From Xinfangfangia pollutisoli (GTDB lineage Bacteria; Pseudomonadota; Alphaproteobacteria; Rhodobacterales; Rhodobacteraceae), in contig NZ_JAICBZ010000001.1 of NCBI RefSeq assembly GCF_020179405.1, positions 62,001 to 126,000 of the forward strand: 64,000 bases of DNA, read 5' to 3'. Position 1 is the stretch's first letter, and each line of letters begins with the position of its first letter. Below, one piece after another: positions 34,829 through 42,925 of the stretch. A model generated the notes under the pieces. The model was not told the origin of the DNA and searched no databases. It saw nothing but the letters and a program-made list of their open reading frames with translations. The position numbers and the translations under genes are program-made.

Positions 34829-35565
34829 GCCGCAGCCCCCGCGCCTTCCGCCCCCGGCACGGCGGCCAGAACCTGGCGCAGCCCGCGCGCCATGATGTCA
34901 TGCTCGGCCGCGACCACCGCCATCTCGGCGCCCTGCGCCTGGGCAAAGGCCTGCTCGGCCGGGCGCCAGGCCGGCAGCCACCAGGGCTTGCCCGCCGCGC
35001 GCGCCGCCTGGGCCAGCCGCGCCAGATCGGCCTGATCGGCCTCGGTAAAGCCATAGCCGGCCCGTCCCCGGGTCAGCGCCAGATCGAAGGGGCCGATGAA
35101 AATGCCATCCACGCAGTCATGCGCCAGGATCGCCTCGACATCGGCAAAGGCCTCGGCCGTCTCGATCATCGGCAGGCAGCGCAGCGCCCGGTTCGAGCGC
35201 TGGAAGAAATCGGCATCGGGCGGCGCGAAACGGGCCGAGCGCCCGGCCGCATAGCTGCGGCTGCCAAGCGGCGGGTATTTCGCGGTGGCCAGCGTCGCCG
35301 CTGCCCCGGCCAGCCGGCCGACATGCGGGATGATCACCCCATCCACCCCCAGATCGGCGGCGCGCTGCACATGCACCGGCTCGGGCGCCTCGATCTTGAA
35401 ATAGACCGCCAGCCCCATCGCCCGCGCCGCCACCACCAGCGCCTCGCGCCGGTCGGGGGCAAAGGCGTTATGCTCGACATCGCAGACCAGGGTCCGCAAG
35501 CCCTGCGCCGCGACGATCTCCAAGAGATCGAGGTTCGGCGTGCTCATCCAGAACGCGTGCTGCAT
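34825..35565 (-). CDS. HpcH/HpaI-family aldolase (first copy)
   Basis: 246 residues from MQHAFWMSTPNLDLLEIVAA; this ATG is 7 bases after the amidase stop and matches the family start, although its ribosome site is weak. It is a TIM-barrel class II pyruvate-type aldolase. Visible are Glu31-His32 (CDVEHN), the metal ligands Glu135 (MIETAEAF) and Asp161 (IGPFDLALTRG), and GSRSYAAGRSARF. The barrel Arg that binds pyruvate in HpaI appears to be Lys57 (YFKIEAPEP). Such enzymes cleave 4-hydroxy-2-oxoacids to pyruvate or oxaloacetate and an aldehyde. It is co-transcribed with the amidase and RraA-type genes. Confidence 0.87.
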   Translation of the reverse strand: MQHAFWMSTPNLDLLEIVAAQGLRTLVCDVEHNAFAPDRREALVVAARAMGLAVYFKIEAPEPVHVQRAADLGVDGVIIPHVGRLAGAAATLATAKYPPLGSRSYAAGRSARFAPPDADFFQRSNRALRCLPMIETAEAFADVEAILAHDCVDGIFIGPFDLALTRGRAGYGFTEADQADLARLAQAARAAGKPWWLPAWRPAEQAFAQAQGAEMAVVAAEHDIMARGLRQVLAAVPGAEGAGAAA

Positions 35566-35572
35566 GGCCGGC

Positions 35573-36382
35573 TTACAGCACATGGTGGCGGTTCGAGGGC
35601 AGGATCGACCGCACCCGGTCCTGCCAGGCGAAATCGGCATCGGCGATGATCACCCCCGGCACGTTCGAGGCCCGGGCGACCACCGTTCCCCAGGGGTCGA
35701 TGATCATCGAATTGCCATAGCAGGCCACTTCCGCCTCGCCGACGCGGTGCTTGCCGACCTGGCCCGGCGCCATCAGCCAGCATTGCGTCTCGATCGCGCG
35801 GGCGCGCAGCAGGGTTTCCCAATGGTCCTTGCCGGTTTCCATCGTGAAGGCCGCCGGCACGCAGAGCATGTCGCAGCCGGCCTTCATATGGGCCAGGAAC
35901 AGCTCGGGAAAGCGCATGTCATAGCAGATCGCACAGCCGATCCGGTGCCCGTCCAGCGCGAAATCCACGATCTCTTCGCCGCGGCGGATCGTGTCGGATT
36001 CGCGATAGACCTCGCCACCCGGGGTCACCACGTCGAACAGGTGGATCTTGCGATAGCGCGCGCGTTCCGTGCCGTCGGGTCCGAAGATCACCGAAGTGTT
36101 GAAATAGCCATTGTCCTGCTTCTCGATCATCGAGCCGGTGTGGAAGGTCACCGCATGGCGCCGCGCCAGCGCCTGCAGCGCGCGATAACCCTCGCCCTCG
36201 GGGAAGGTCTCGCCCGCCGCCCATTGTTCTTCGCGGCTGCCGCCCAGGAAGGTGGAATATTCCGGCGCCACCACCAGATCCACCCCGCGCCCGGCGATCT
36301 TCTCGTCGAAGAAGCGGGTGATGGTGGCAAGGTTGGCGGCCTTGTCGTCGCGAGAGTTCAGTTGCAGAAGCGCGATGCGCAT
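35573..36382 (-). CDS. Carbon-nitrogen hydrolase (nitrilase superfamily), Nit/omega-amidase-like
   Basis: 269 residues with the catalytic triad Glu41 (VVAPEYS), Lys112 (YRKIHLFD) and Cys153 (AICYDMRFPEL). The spacing and the DxRFPEL and LLRARAIETQ elements resemble the Nit1/Nit2 branch, which hydrolyses omega-amides or deaminated glutathione, rather than true nitrilases. It should release ammonia from an amide in the cytoplasm. It lies between the Pht5-like gene and the HpaI aldolase in one operon. Confidence 0.9.
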   Translation of the reverse strand: MRIALLQLNSRDDKAANLATITRFFDEKIAGRGVDLVVAPEYSTFLGGSREEQWAAGETFPEGEGYRALQALARRHAVTFHTGSMIEKQDNGYFNTSVIFGPDGTERARYRKIHLFDVVTPGGEVYRESDTIRRGEEIVDFALDGHRIGCAICYDMRFPELFLAHMKAGCDMLCVPAAFTMETGKDHWETLLRARAIETQCWLMAPGQVGKHRVGEAEVACYGNSMIIDPWGTVVARASNVPGVIIADADFAWQDRVRSILPSNRHHVL

Positions 36383-36436
36383 GGCGGTCTCCGTATCGGG
36401 ATTCGGCGTCGGGGGCGGAACCTGCCCGCGGCGCGG

Positions 36437-37396
36437 TCAGCTGAGGGCAGGGTCGAATAGGCGGGTCGGATCGGGCGGATCGGCCAGGATGCCCTGGTCG
36501 TGCAGCGCGCGGCAGAAGGCCGCCAGCATCGGCAGATTGGCCGCGGCGCCGCTGGCATAGGCGCTGTCAGGCAGGGCGCGCGACGCGCGCAACAGCTCGT
36601 CCAGCATCCAGGGGCTGGTCTCGGCATAGCGGCGGCGCCGCGCCAGCCAGACCTGGCGCGACTGGTCCAGCATCCGGTTGACCTCGGCGGCGATCCAGGG
36701 CCGGCCCTGCAGCACCTCGCTGCGGAAGCTGATCAGATGCAGCCCCGGCACAAAGCCCGACCGGGCGAACCAGGCCTGCTCGGCCGCCACCATGTCGGGC
36801 AGCAGCGGGCGCAAGGCCGGCTGCGGCCCGAAGGCCTCGGGCGGCAGGAAGGGCGCGCAGATCGCATCCAGTCGGCCCTCGGCCAGCAGATCCAGCATCG
36901 GCGCCTCATCCGGGCAGGGCTCGATCCGGCCGGGGCGGCCATAACCGCGCAGCCGGTCGGTCACCGGCTGATCCGCCGTCAGCCGCCCGGCAAACCAAGT
37001 GGCCGCCTCGATCCCCACCCCCGCCTCGGCCAGGGCCGCGCGGGTCCAGATCGTGCCGGTATCATGCCAGCCCGTCACCCCGATGCGCGCGCCCTGCAGC
37101 TGCTCCAGCCGCGTCAGCGGACTGTCGGCCGCCACCAGCACGCAGCGCTGCCGGAAGCCGCGCATGATGAACTGCGGCAGGCCGGTGATCCGGGTCTCGC
37201 CCGCCGCGCGCAGCAGCACATAGCGCGCCAGCGAGGTTTCGACCGCGTCAAACCCGTCGGGCGCGCGCAGCGCCGGCAAAAGCGCCGGCAGGCGGGTGAT
37301 CTTCAGCGTGACCCGGTCCGAGGTCACATCGCCCAGCAGAAGCGGGGTCAGGTGATCCCAGTCGCGCGTCGCCAGCGAGATCGTCACCTCGGTCAT
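36437..37396 (-). CDS. 4,5-dihydroxyphthalate decarboxylase (Pht5)-like / periplasmic-binding-fold protein
   Basis: 319 residues without a signal peptide. The family has a two-lobed periplasmic-binding-protein fold and is annotated after Pht5, which decarboxylates 4,5-dihydroxyphthalate. Characteristic are the FDAVETSLARYVLL segment (family DvxExSxxxY), GLPQFIMRGFRQRCVLV with the FxxRxFRH-like element, and GARIGVTGWHDTGTIWTRAA. The C-terminal half is helical with YAETSPWMLDELLRASRALP. Real activity is often unknown. As first gene of the operon Pht5-like, amidase, HpaI, RraA it may be the entry enzyme or a cytosolic ligand-binding protein. Confidence 0.8.
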   Translation of the reverse strand: MTEVTISLATRDWDHLTPLLLGDVTSDRVTLKITRLPALLPALRAPDGFDAVETSLARYVLLRAAGETRITGLPQFIMRGFRQRCVLVAADSPLTRLEQLQGARIGVTGWHDTGTIWTRAALAEAGVGIEAATWFAGRLTADQPVTDRLRGYGRPGRIEPCPDEAPMLDLLAEGRLDAICAPFLPPEAFGPQPALRPLLPDMVAAEQAWFARSGFVPGLHLISFRSEVLQGRPWIAAEVNRMLDQSRQVWLARRRRYAETSPWMLDELLRASRALPDSAYASGAAANLPMLAAFCRALHDQGILADPPDPTRLFDPALS

Positions 37397-37471
37397 CGCG
37401 CCCGCCCACCCTGGAGAGACCGCCTCGTCCCCCCCGGCAGATGCCGGCGGATCGGGCAGGTTGATTGTTTT

Positions 37472-37484
37472 ATGATCGCATCAT
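37472..37484. promoter_or_regulatory. Palindrome ATGAT-CGC-ATCAT in divergent promoter region
   Basis: A perfect 5-bp-arm inverted repeat with further ATCAT copies just downstream (about 37487-37493) lies in the AT-rich centre of the 253-bp gap. The gap separates the Pht5-like operon from the serine hydrolase gene. Such clustered half-sites suggest a regulator site shared by both promoters. Which regulator binds is unknown; the gap holds no gene. Confidence 0.4.
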
Positions 37485-37649
37485 GAATCATCATTGACAC
37501 ATGCTAGCCCAGATGTTTTGCTTTTTACAAATGCTAAATACAATCATCGCTGAAATTCCCCGTCTCCCCTTTGCCGCTGCAGCCCGTTCTGCCGGGCCGG
37601 GGTTTCCCGCCGCATCCCCCGAAGGCCTTCCAGGACAAAGCCAAGACCG

Positions 37650-39209
37650 ATGACCTCTGATTCCGATGGCCTGCCGCGCCGGGCGCCCTCGTCGCGCGGG
37701 ACCGATCCCGCCATCCTTGCCGCTGTCCTGGACACGATCCGTGCCGAAGCGATCGAGCTGCACAGCCTGCTGATCTGGCAAAAGGATGCGCTGATCCTGG
37801 ATGCCTGGTGGGCGCCCTTCGCGCCCGCGCGCCCGCATATGATGCATTCGGTGACGAAAAGCTTCACCTCGGCCGCGGTCGGACTGGCCCTGGCCGAGGG
37901 CAGGCTGGCGCTGGACGATCTGGTGCTGGGCTTCTTCCCCGACCACCCACTGCCCGATCTGCCGGCGCAGGATCTGGCCCGGCTGCAGCGCATGACGCTG
38001 CGCCATCTGCTGACCATGGCCTCGGGCCATGGCCGCGGCATCTCGGGCGGGTCCTGGCGGCGCATCGCCACCAGCTGGGTGGCCGATTTCCTGCGCCAGC
38101 CGATGACCTACGAACCGGGCGAGGTCTTCGTCTATGACAGTGCCGCCAGCTACATGCTGTCGGCCATCGTGCAGCGCGCCACCGGCCGGCAGGTGCTGGA
38201 CCTGCTGGACGAGCGGATTTTCCGCCCGATGCAGATGTCGCGCGCGATCACCTGGGACATCGGGCCCGACGGGGTGAACACCGGCGGCAACGGGCTGTCC
38301 TGCACCACGGCCGATCTGCTGAAACTGGGGATCCTGCATCTACAGGGCGGGCAGTGGCAGGGCCAGCAGCTTCTGCCGGCCGACTGGGTGGCCCAGGCCA
38401 CGGCGGCGCAGCTGCGCAATGTGGTGATGGGCGCCTTCACCGGCGACCATTACCTCGGCCCCGAGGCGGCGGGCGCCCAGGTCCGCGAAGGCTATGGCTA
38501 TCAGTGGTGGCGCGGGCCGCATGACAGTTTCTCGGCCAATGGGCTGTTCGGGCAATATTGCATCGCCCTGCCCGACCAGTGCGCCGTGGTGGCCTTTACC
38601 GGCGGGCTTGACGATGACGATGACCGGATGCACCGGCTGATCTATGACCGGCTGCGCCCGGCGCTTGGCGCGGGCGGCGGCGATGCGGCGGGCGATGCGG
38701 CGCTGGCCGCCCAAGTCGCGGGCCTGCATCTGGCCACCCGCCCGCGCGGGCCAGGCGCCGCCCCGGCGCAGATCGCTGCGCGGGCCGGCACCTGGCAGGC
38801 CGCCCCGAACGACCAGCAGATCACCCAGATCGGCCTGGCCCCGGGACCCGACGGGCTGGATTTGTGGCTGGTCGTCGCCGGGCAGACCCACCGCATAGCG
38901 GCGGGCTATGCGCATTTCGTCGAAAGCCGCTGCACACTGCCCGGCGCCCGGCTGCACCATTCCTATCAGCCGCCCGAGGGGCTGGCCGCCGCCGCCTGCG
39001 CCTGCTGGTCGCCCGCGGCCGACCTTCTGACCCTGGATCTGGTTCTGGTGGAAACCGCCTTCCGCGACACGATCGAGATCGCCTTCGACGGCGAAGACCT
39101 GCGCCTGTCGCGCCGGGTCAACGTGAATTCCGCCGCGCGCGAACTGCCCGCGGTCACCGCCCGCCGCCTTTCCCTTTCCGCCCCTCTTCCCGTACAGGAC
39201 CTGCCATGA
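37650..39209 (+). CDS. Beta-lactamase-fold serine hydrolase, long form
   Basis: 519 residues. SxxK motif Ser67-Val-Thr-Lys70 (HSVTKSFTSAAVGLAL) and second motif Tyr162-Asp-Ser164. GGNGLSCTTADLLKLGILHL and YGYQWWRG are class C-type elements. A C-terminal extension of about 150 residues (after 350) is beta-rich, like the lipocalin-like domain of D-aminopeptidase and esterase homologues. There is no signal peptide, so it is probably cytoplasmic. It overlaps the N-formylglutamate amidohydrolase-like gene by ATGA, so they act together. Expected chemistry is hydrolysis of an ester, amide or D-amino-acyl bond. Confidence 0.85.
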   Translation: MTSDSDGLPRRAPSSRGTDPAILAAVLDTIRAEAIELHSLLIWQKDALILDAWWAPFAPARPHMMHSVTKSFTSAAVGLALAEGRLALDDLVLGFFPDHPLPDLPAQDLARLQRMTLRHLLTMASGHGRGISGGSWRRIATSWVADFLRQPMTYEPGEVFVYDSAASYMLSAIVQRATGRQVLDLLDERIFRPMQMSRAITWDIGPDGVNTGGNGLSCTTADLLKLGILHLQGGQWQGQQLLPADWVAQATAAQLRNVVMGAFTGDHYLGPEAAGAQVREGYGYQWWRGPHDSFSANGLFGQYCIALPDQCAVVAFTGGLDDDDDRMHRLIYDRLRPALGAGGGDAAGDAALAAQVAGLHLATRPRGPGAAPAQIAARAGTWQAAPNDQQITQIGLAPGPDGLDLWLVVAGQTHRIAAGYAHFVESRCTLPGARLHHSYQPPEGLAAAACACWSPAADLLTLDLVLVETAFRDTIEIAFDGEDLRLSRRVNVNSAARELPAVTARRLSLSAPLPVQDLP

Positions 39210-40084
39210 TTGACCCGATCAAGGATCTGACCATCGACGGCGTGCTGCAGCTGCACGCGCCCCGCGCGCCCCTGGTGCCGCTGGTGCTGGACAGCCCGCA
39301 TTCCGGCCTGACCATCCCGGCCGATTTCACCCCCGCCGTCAGCGCCGAGCGGGTGCTGGTCGCCGCCGATACCCATGTCGACGATCTGGTCTCGGCCGCG
39401 CCCGATCTGGGCGCTCCGCTGCTGGCGGCGCTGTTCCCGCGCAGCTTCCTGGACGTGAACCGGTCGCTTCTGGACATGGACGTCACCATGGTCGAGGGCG
39501 ATTGGCCGCATCCGGTCGGGCGCAGCCCCACCGCGGCGCGCGGCATGGGGCTGATGTGGCGCTATGCCTGGGGGGATGAGCCGATGCATGCCCGCAAGCT
39601 GACCGTGGCCGAGGCCGAAGACCGCATCCGCCGCTACTGGCAGCCCTATCACCGCGAAATGGCGCAGCTGATGCATGCGGTCTATGGCCGCTTCGGGCGG
39701 GTCTACCATCTGAACTGCCATTCGATGACCGCGCAGGGCCATGCGATTTCCTCGGATGGCGCGGGCACCCAGCGCGCTGATATCTGCATCGGCGATCTGC
39801 ACGGCACCGCCGCCGCGCCGGACTTCGTGGCGCTGATCCGCGACACGCTGGCGGCCGAGGGTCTGGACGTGGCGCTGAACCGCCCCTTCCGCGGCGCCGA
39901 GCTGACGCAGGCCTGGTCCAGCCCCGCGCATGGCCGCCATTCCGTGCAGCTTGAGATCAACCGCCGGCTTTACATGGACGAGGTCACCCGCGAACGCACC
40001 GCCGGCTATCCGGCGCTGAAGGCCAGCCTGACCCGGCTATGCCGCACGCTGGCCGATTACGCCCGCGCCCAGGTTCCCGGCTAG
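39206..40084 (+). CDS. N-formylglutamate amidohydrolase-family protein
   Basis: 292 residues from MIDPIKDLTIDGVLQLHAPR. PF05013 family marks are LDSPHSGLTIPADF with His32, THVDDLV, FLDVNRSLLDMD, VYHLNCHSMTAQG and a C-terminal HSVQLEINRRLYMDE. The family uses a zinc-type site to remove a formyl or acyl group from glutamate or similar acids, as in HutG of histidine breakdown. No other hut gene is nearby. Its coupling to the serine hydrolase suggests sequential hydrolysis of an N-acyl or N-formyl amino-acid conjugate. Confidence 0.87.
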   Translation: MIDPIKDLTIDGVLQLHAPRAPLVPLVLDSPHSGLTIPADFTPAVSAERVLVAADTHVDDLVSAAPDLGAPLLAALFPRSFLDVNRSLLDMDVTMVEGDWPHPVGRSPTAARGMGLMWRYAWGDEPMHARKLTVAEAEDRIRRYWQPYHREMAQLMHAVYGRFGRVYHLNCHSMTAQGHAISSDGAGTQRADICIGDLHGTAAAPDFVALIRDTLAAEGLDVALNRPFRGAELTQAWSSPAHGRHSVQLEINRRLYMDEVTRERTAGYPALKASLTRLCRTLADYARAQVPG

Positions 40085-40122
40085 CGCACGCGCCCCCTTG
40101 CGCGCCGCCCCTTGCGCGCCGG

Positions 40123-41088
40123 TCAGGCCGGCGCGTCGGTTTCGGGGCGGACCCGGCTCAGATGCCGCACCAGAAGGGCGGCGGCCAGCCGGCGGTCGCC
40201 CTGGCGGATCGCCTGCAGGATCGACAGATGGTCCTGCGCGGCCCGGCGCAATCCGGCCTCGGTCAACTGGGTGAATTCGCTGTATTCGGTCATCCGGCGC
40301 AGATTGTTCTGCAGCTGGATCGCCCGCACCAGAAAGCGGTTGCGCGACCAGGACACCACCGTCTCGTGAAAGCGCGCATTGGCCTCGAACCAGTCGCTGC
40401 CCTTGATCTCGGCCAGCGCGGCGGCCAGCAGCGCCCGCTGCTCGGCCTCCAGCGCGGCCATCTCCTGCGGATCGGCGCGGAACGTGTCTTCCTGCACCGC
40501 GCCGCATTCGATCACCGTGCGGAAGGCGTAGCTTTCATTCACCGCCTGCACATTGTCCAGGCATTCGGCAAAGCGCCAGCCATGGCCTTCGCGCCGCTCG
40601 GCCAGGCCTTCCGCCGACAGCCGCATCAGCGTGCGGCGCAGCGCGCTGCGTGGCGCCTCCAGCAGGTCCAGCAACTCGGCCTCGGTCGCCTCGGGGCCGA
40701 TCTCGCCGCTGGCCCGCGCCTGCAGCACCCGGCGGTAAAGCTGTTCCCCGCCCGAGGGCGGAAACAGCTCTTCGGCCAGATCGAAATCCTCGGCCCGCCG
40801 CGCCAGGGTGAAGCCGCGGTCGCGCTGCGCCAGAAAGCCGCGCGCCACCAGATATTGCAGCACCTGCCGGATCGGGCTGCGCGAGATGGCGAACTCTCGC
40901 GCCAGCCCCGCATCCGAGATCCGCTCGCCCACCTGCCAGCGCCCGCTGCGGATCACCGAGATCAGCTTGTGCGCCACCTCGATCTGCAGCGCGCTCAGCG
41001 TTCCCGCCTCGGCCTCGCCCTCGGCCAGATCGGCCTCCGCAAGTGCGGGATCGTCCGGCGCCTCGGGCCTGTCGGCGGGGTCTGGCAT
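40123..41088 (-). CDS. GntR-type regulator with two winged-helix domains plus FCD domain, paralogue B
   Basis: 321 residues from MPDPADRPEAPDDPALAEAD at 41088, preceded by AGGAGG. An acidic N-terminus is followed by winged helix 1 (LQIEVAHKLISVIRSGRWQV, EFAISRSPIRQVLQYLVARG). A second winged helix follows (EQLYRRVLQARASGEIGPEA, LRRTLMRLSAEGLAERREGH), then an FCD domain (FHETVVSWSRNRFLVRAIQL). It aligns end to end with the protein at 33219. Its ATG overlaps the stop of alpha/beta hydrolase paralogue 2 by one base, so regulator and enzyme form one operon. This suggests autoregulated control by the hydrolase substrate or product. Confidence 0.85.
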   Translation of the reverse strand: MPDPADRPEAPDDPALAEADLAEGEAEAGTLSALQIEVAHKLISVIRSGRWQVGERISDAGLAREFAISRSPIRQVLQYLVARGFLAQRDRGFTLARRAEDFDLAEELFPPSGGEQLYRRVLQARASGEIGPEATEAELLDLLEAPRSALRRTLMRLSAEGLAERREGHGWRFAECLDNVQAVNESYAFRTVIECGAVQEDTFRADPQEMAALEAEQRALLAAALAEIKGSDWFEANARFHETVVSWSRNRFLVRAIQLQNNLRRMTEYSEFTQLTEAGLRRAAQDHLSILQAIRQGDRRLAAALLVRHLSRVRPETDAPA

Positions 41089-41936
41089 CAGCGGGGCACC
41101 TCCTGGCGCAGGCAATCGGCAAAAAAGTCTTTCACCCTTTGCAGCATGGATCGGTCGTCATGTGCAACTCCGGGCACGATGTCATGGCGCACCGAAATGC
41201 CCTGCGCCTCGTAACTGGCCCTCAGCGCGCGCATCCGGTCGTTGCGCGTCTCGCCCGCCAGATCGGCGCCTTCCATCCACCAGCTGTTGCCGGGCGGAAT
41301 GGCGATTTCCCAGGTTTCCAGGTCATCGCCGCCGATCACCATCTGCACCGGCACCCGGCGCATCGCCTGAAGGTCGATCTCCTTGCCGAAGCGCTGGCCG
41401 AAATCGCGCAGGCCCACCCACCAGTCATGGTTGAAATCCAGCAGCGTCACGATGCCCGGCGCCCCGATCGAGGCCGCCATCAGCCGCTCGGGATGCAGAT
41501 ACAGAAAGCGATGGGTGAAATGACCGCCGCCGGAAAAGCCGTACATCATCACCCGCGGGTCGGGGATGCGGTATTTCCCGCGCATCTCCTCGATCATGTC
41601 GATCAGGATCAGGTCATAATCGACCCCGCCCTCGCGCAGCATCTTGTAGCTGGACAGATCGCCCGGAAAGCAGATGCCCACCGGAAACAGCGGGCACAGC
41701 ACGATGACCCCCTGCGCCTCGGCGAAATCGGCAAAGGCATCGCGATAGGCTTCCATGCCGCGTTCGGTGCCATGCACGATCACCGCCAGCGGATAGGTCT
41801 TGTCGCCCGCGGGGTCGTAATCGCTGGGCACATAGGCGCAATAGGGGAAGCGCGGATCCTGGCGCGAGGCGTAAACGGTGGTCCGGCCCAGATCATAGGG
41901 ACCAAGGCCTTGCCGGGCCCGGGGGTCTGTCGTCAT
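41088..41936 (-). CDS. Alpha/beta hydrolase, paralogue 2
   Basis: 282 residues from MTTDPRARQGLGPYDLGRTT with AAGGAG. It is a close paralogue of 27600-28457: identical stretches include FPGDLSSYK, KYRIPDPRVMMYGFSGGGHF and HRFLYLHPERLMAASIGAPG. The nucleophile is Ser135, with Asp (GGDDLETW) and His (GVAHDDR) at equivalent places. It is cytoplasmic. It lies in a two-gene operon with regulator paralogue B and has no transporter genes attached, unlike paralogue 1. Probably it acts on a related substrate, or is a diverged duplicate. The promoter region (42020-42049) carries an inverted repeat. Confidence 0.88.
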   Translation of the reverse strand: MTTDPRARQGLGPYDLGRTTVYASRQDPRFPYCAYVPSDYDPAGDKTYPLAVIVHGTERGMEAYRDAFADFAEAQGVIVLCPLFPVGICFPGDLSSYKMLREGGVDYDLILIDMIEEMRGKYRIPDPRVMMYGFSGGGHFTHRFLYLHPERLMAASIGAPGIVTLLDFNHDWWVGLRDFGQRFGKEIDLQAMRRVPVQMVIGGDDLETWEIAIPPGNSWWMEGADLAGETRNDRMRALRASYEAQGISVRHDIVPGVAHDDRSMLQRVKDFFADCLRQEVPR

Positions 41937-42019
41937 CGTCTCGCTCCTTGCTGGGCGGCGCGCCTGCGCCCGGCCGGCCGTGCGGCAGAACCGCGGGCAA
42001 GCGGGCAATCACACGCCAC

Positions 42020-42049
42020 ATATGTCTTATTCGGCGACTTAGAACATAT
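42020..42049. promoter_or_regulatory. Inverted repeat upstream of the hydrolase 2/regulator B operon
   Basis: ATATGT (42020-42025) and ACATAT (42044-42049) face each other across an 18-bp spacer. The arms extend imperfectly inward (CTTA / TTAGA). It is an AT-rich island 84-113 bp before the hydrolase start at 41936. Candidate operator and promoter; the rest of the 277-bp gap holds only the terminator at 42131-42161. Confidence 0.4.
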
Positions 42050-42130
42050 ATTCGGCCGCGATCAAGGGTTAGAAACGACTCTTACCTCTTTCCCGGAACC
42101 GCATCCCCCGGCAACCCGCGCCGGGGCGCA

Positions 42131-42161
42131 AACAAAACGGCCCGCGCCAGAAGCGCGGGCC
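42131..42161 (-). terminator. Rho-independent terminator of the Liv/racemase operon
   Basis: On the minus strand a 9-bp stem GGCCCGCGC/GCGCGGGCC (plus arms 42139-42147 and 42153-42161) with a 5-base loop is followed by GTTTTGTT. It lies 53 bases past the racemase stop and separates the Liv operon from the hydrolase 2 operon. Confidence 0.85.
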
Positions 42162-42213
42162 GGATCACCATTTACCGACAATTTCCGCGGGGCCCCCGCC
42201 GCCCCGCCCCGCC

Positions 42214-42924
42214 TCAGGCCGAGGCGCGCAGCTTCACCGCCGGCACCGGCGCATAGCCGCCCCGGCGCGAGGTGCGCAGCCCCAGCCCGACCATCGCCTC
42301 GGCCAGTCGCACCGCGCAGGACACGCCATCCAGCACCGGCAGCCCATGCTCGGCCTCAAGCCGCCCGGCCAGATCGGCCATGCCCGCACAGCCCAGCACG
42401 ATCGCCTCGGCGCGGTCCTCGGCCACGGCGCGGCCGATCTCGGCGCTGATCCGGGTGCTGGCATCCGAGCCGGGATGTTCCAGCTCCAGCACCGCCACTT
42501 CCGACGCCCGCACCCGCGCGCAGCGCGCCGACAGGCCATAGCGGTGCAGGTTGTGTTCCAGCGCCGGCACCGACCGGCCCAGCGTCGTGACGACCGAGAA
42601 CTTGTTCGAGATCATCGAGGCGAAATGATAGGCCGCCTCGCCGATGCCGATCACCGGCCGGTCGGTCAGGCAGCGCGCCGCATCGAGCCCGGTATCGTCG
42701 AAGCAGGCGATGATCACCGCGTCGAAACCGGCCGCGGTCTGGATGATGCGCAACAGGCCCGGCACGCTCAGCGCCTCGTCATAATAGCCCTCGATCGAGA
42801 CCGGGCCCTGCGGCGGGTTCACCGCCTGAATCTCGGTCCCCGGCCCCGCCGCCGCCCGGGCCGCGGCGCCGATCTTCTCGGTCATCGAGGCGGTGGAGTT
42901 GGGATTGATCACCAGAAGGCGCAT
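42214..42924 (-). CDS. Aspartate/glutamate/hydantoin racemase family protein
   Basis: 236 residues from MRLLVINPNSTASMTEKIGA, one base after the livF stop. It has the two-cysteine acid/base pair Cys74 (IIACFDDTGLDAAR) and Cys179 (IVLGCAGMADL), spaced as in hydantoin racemases. VINPNST is the family start. It would invert the stereocentre of a hydantoin, amino acid or substituted malonate without a cofactor (arylmalonate decarboxylases are related but usually have one Cys). As the last gene of a Liv-type ABC operon it likely acts on the imported compound or on its breakdown product. Confidence 0.87.
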   Translation of the reverse strand: MRLLVINPNSTASMTEKIGAAARAAAGPGTEIQAVNPPQGPVSIEGYYDEALSVPGLLRIIQTAAGFDAVIIACFDDTGLDAARCLTDRPVIGIGEAAYHFASMISNKFSVVTTLGRSVPALEHNLHRYGLSARCARVRASEVAVLELEHPGSDASTRISAEIGRAVAEDRAEAIVLGCAGMADLAGRLEAEHGLPVLDGVSCAVRLAEAMVGLGLRTSRRGGYAPVPAVKLRASA

Positions 42925-42925
42925 G

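Noticed and set aside
34163-37396. Assigning the Pht5/HpaI/RraA operon to phthalate or gallate degradation
   Set aside because: No ring-cleaving or hydroxylating dioxygenase genes are in the window, and two aldolase key positions are changed; the family names alone do not support the pathway.
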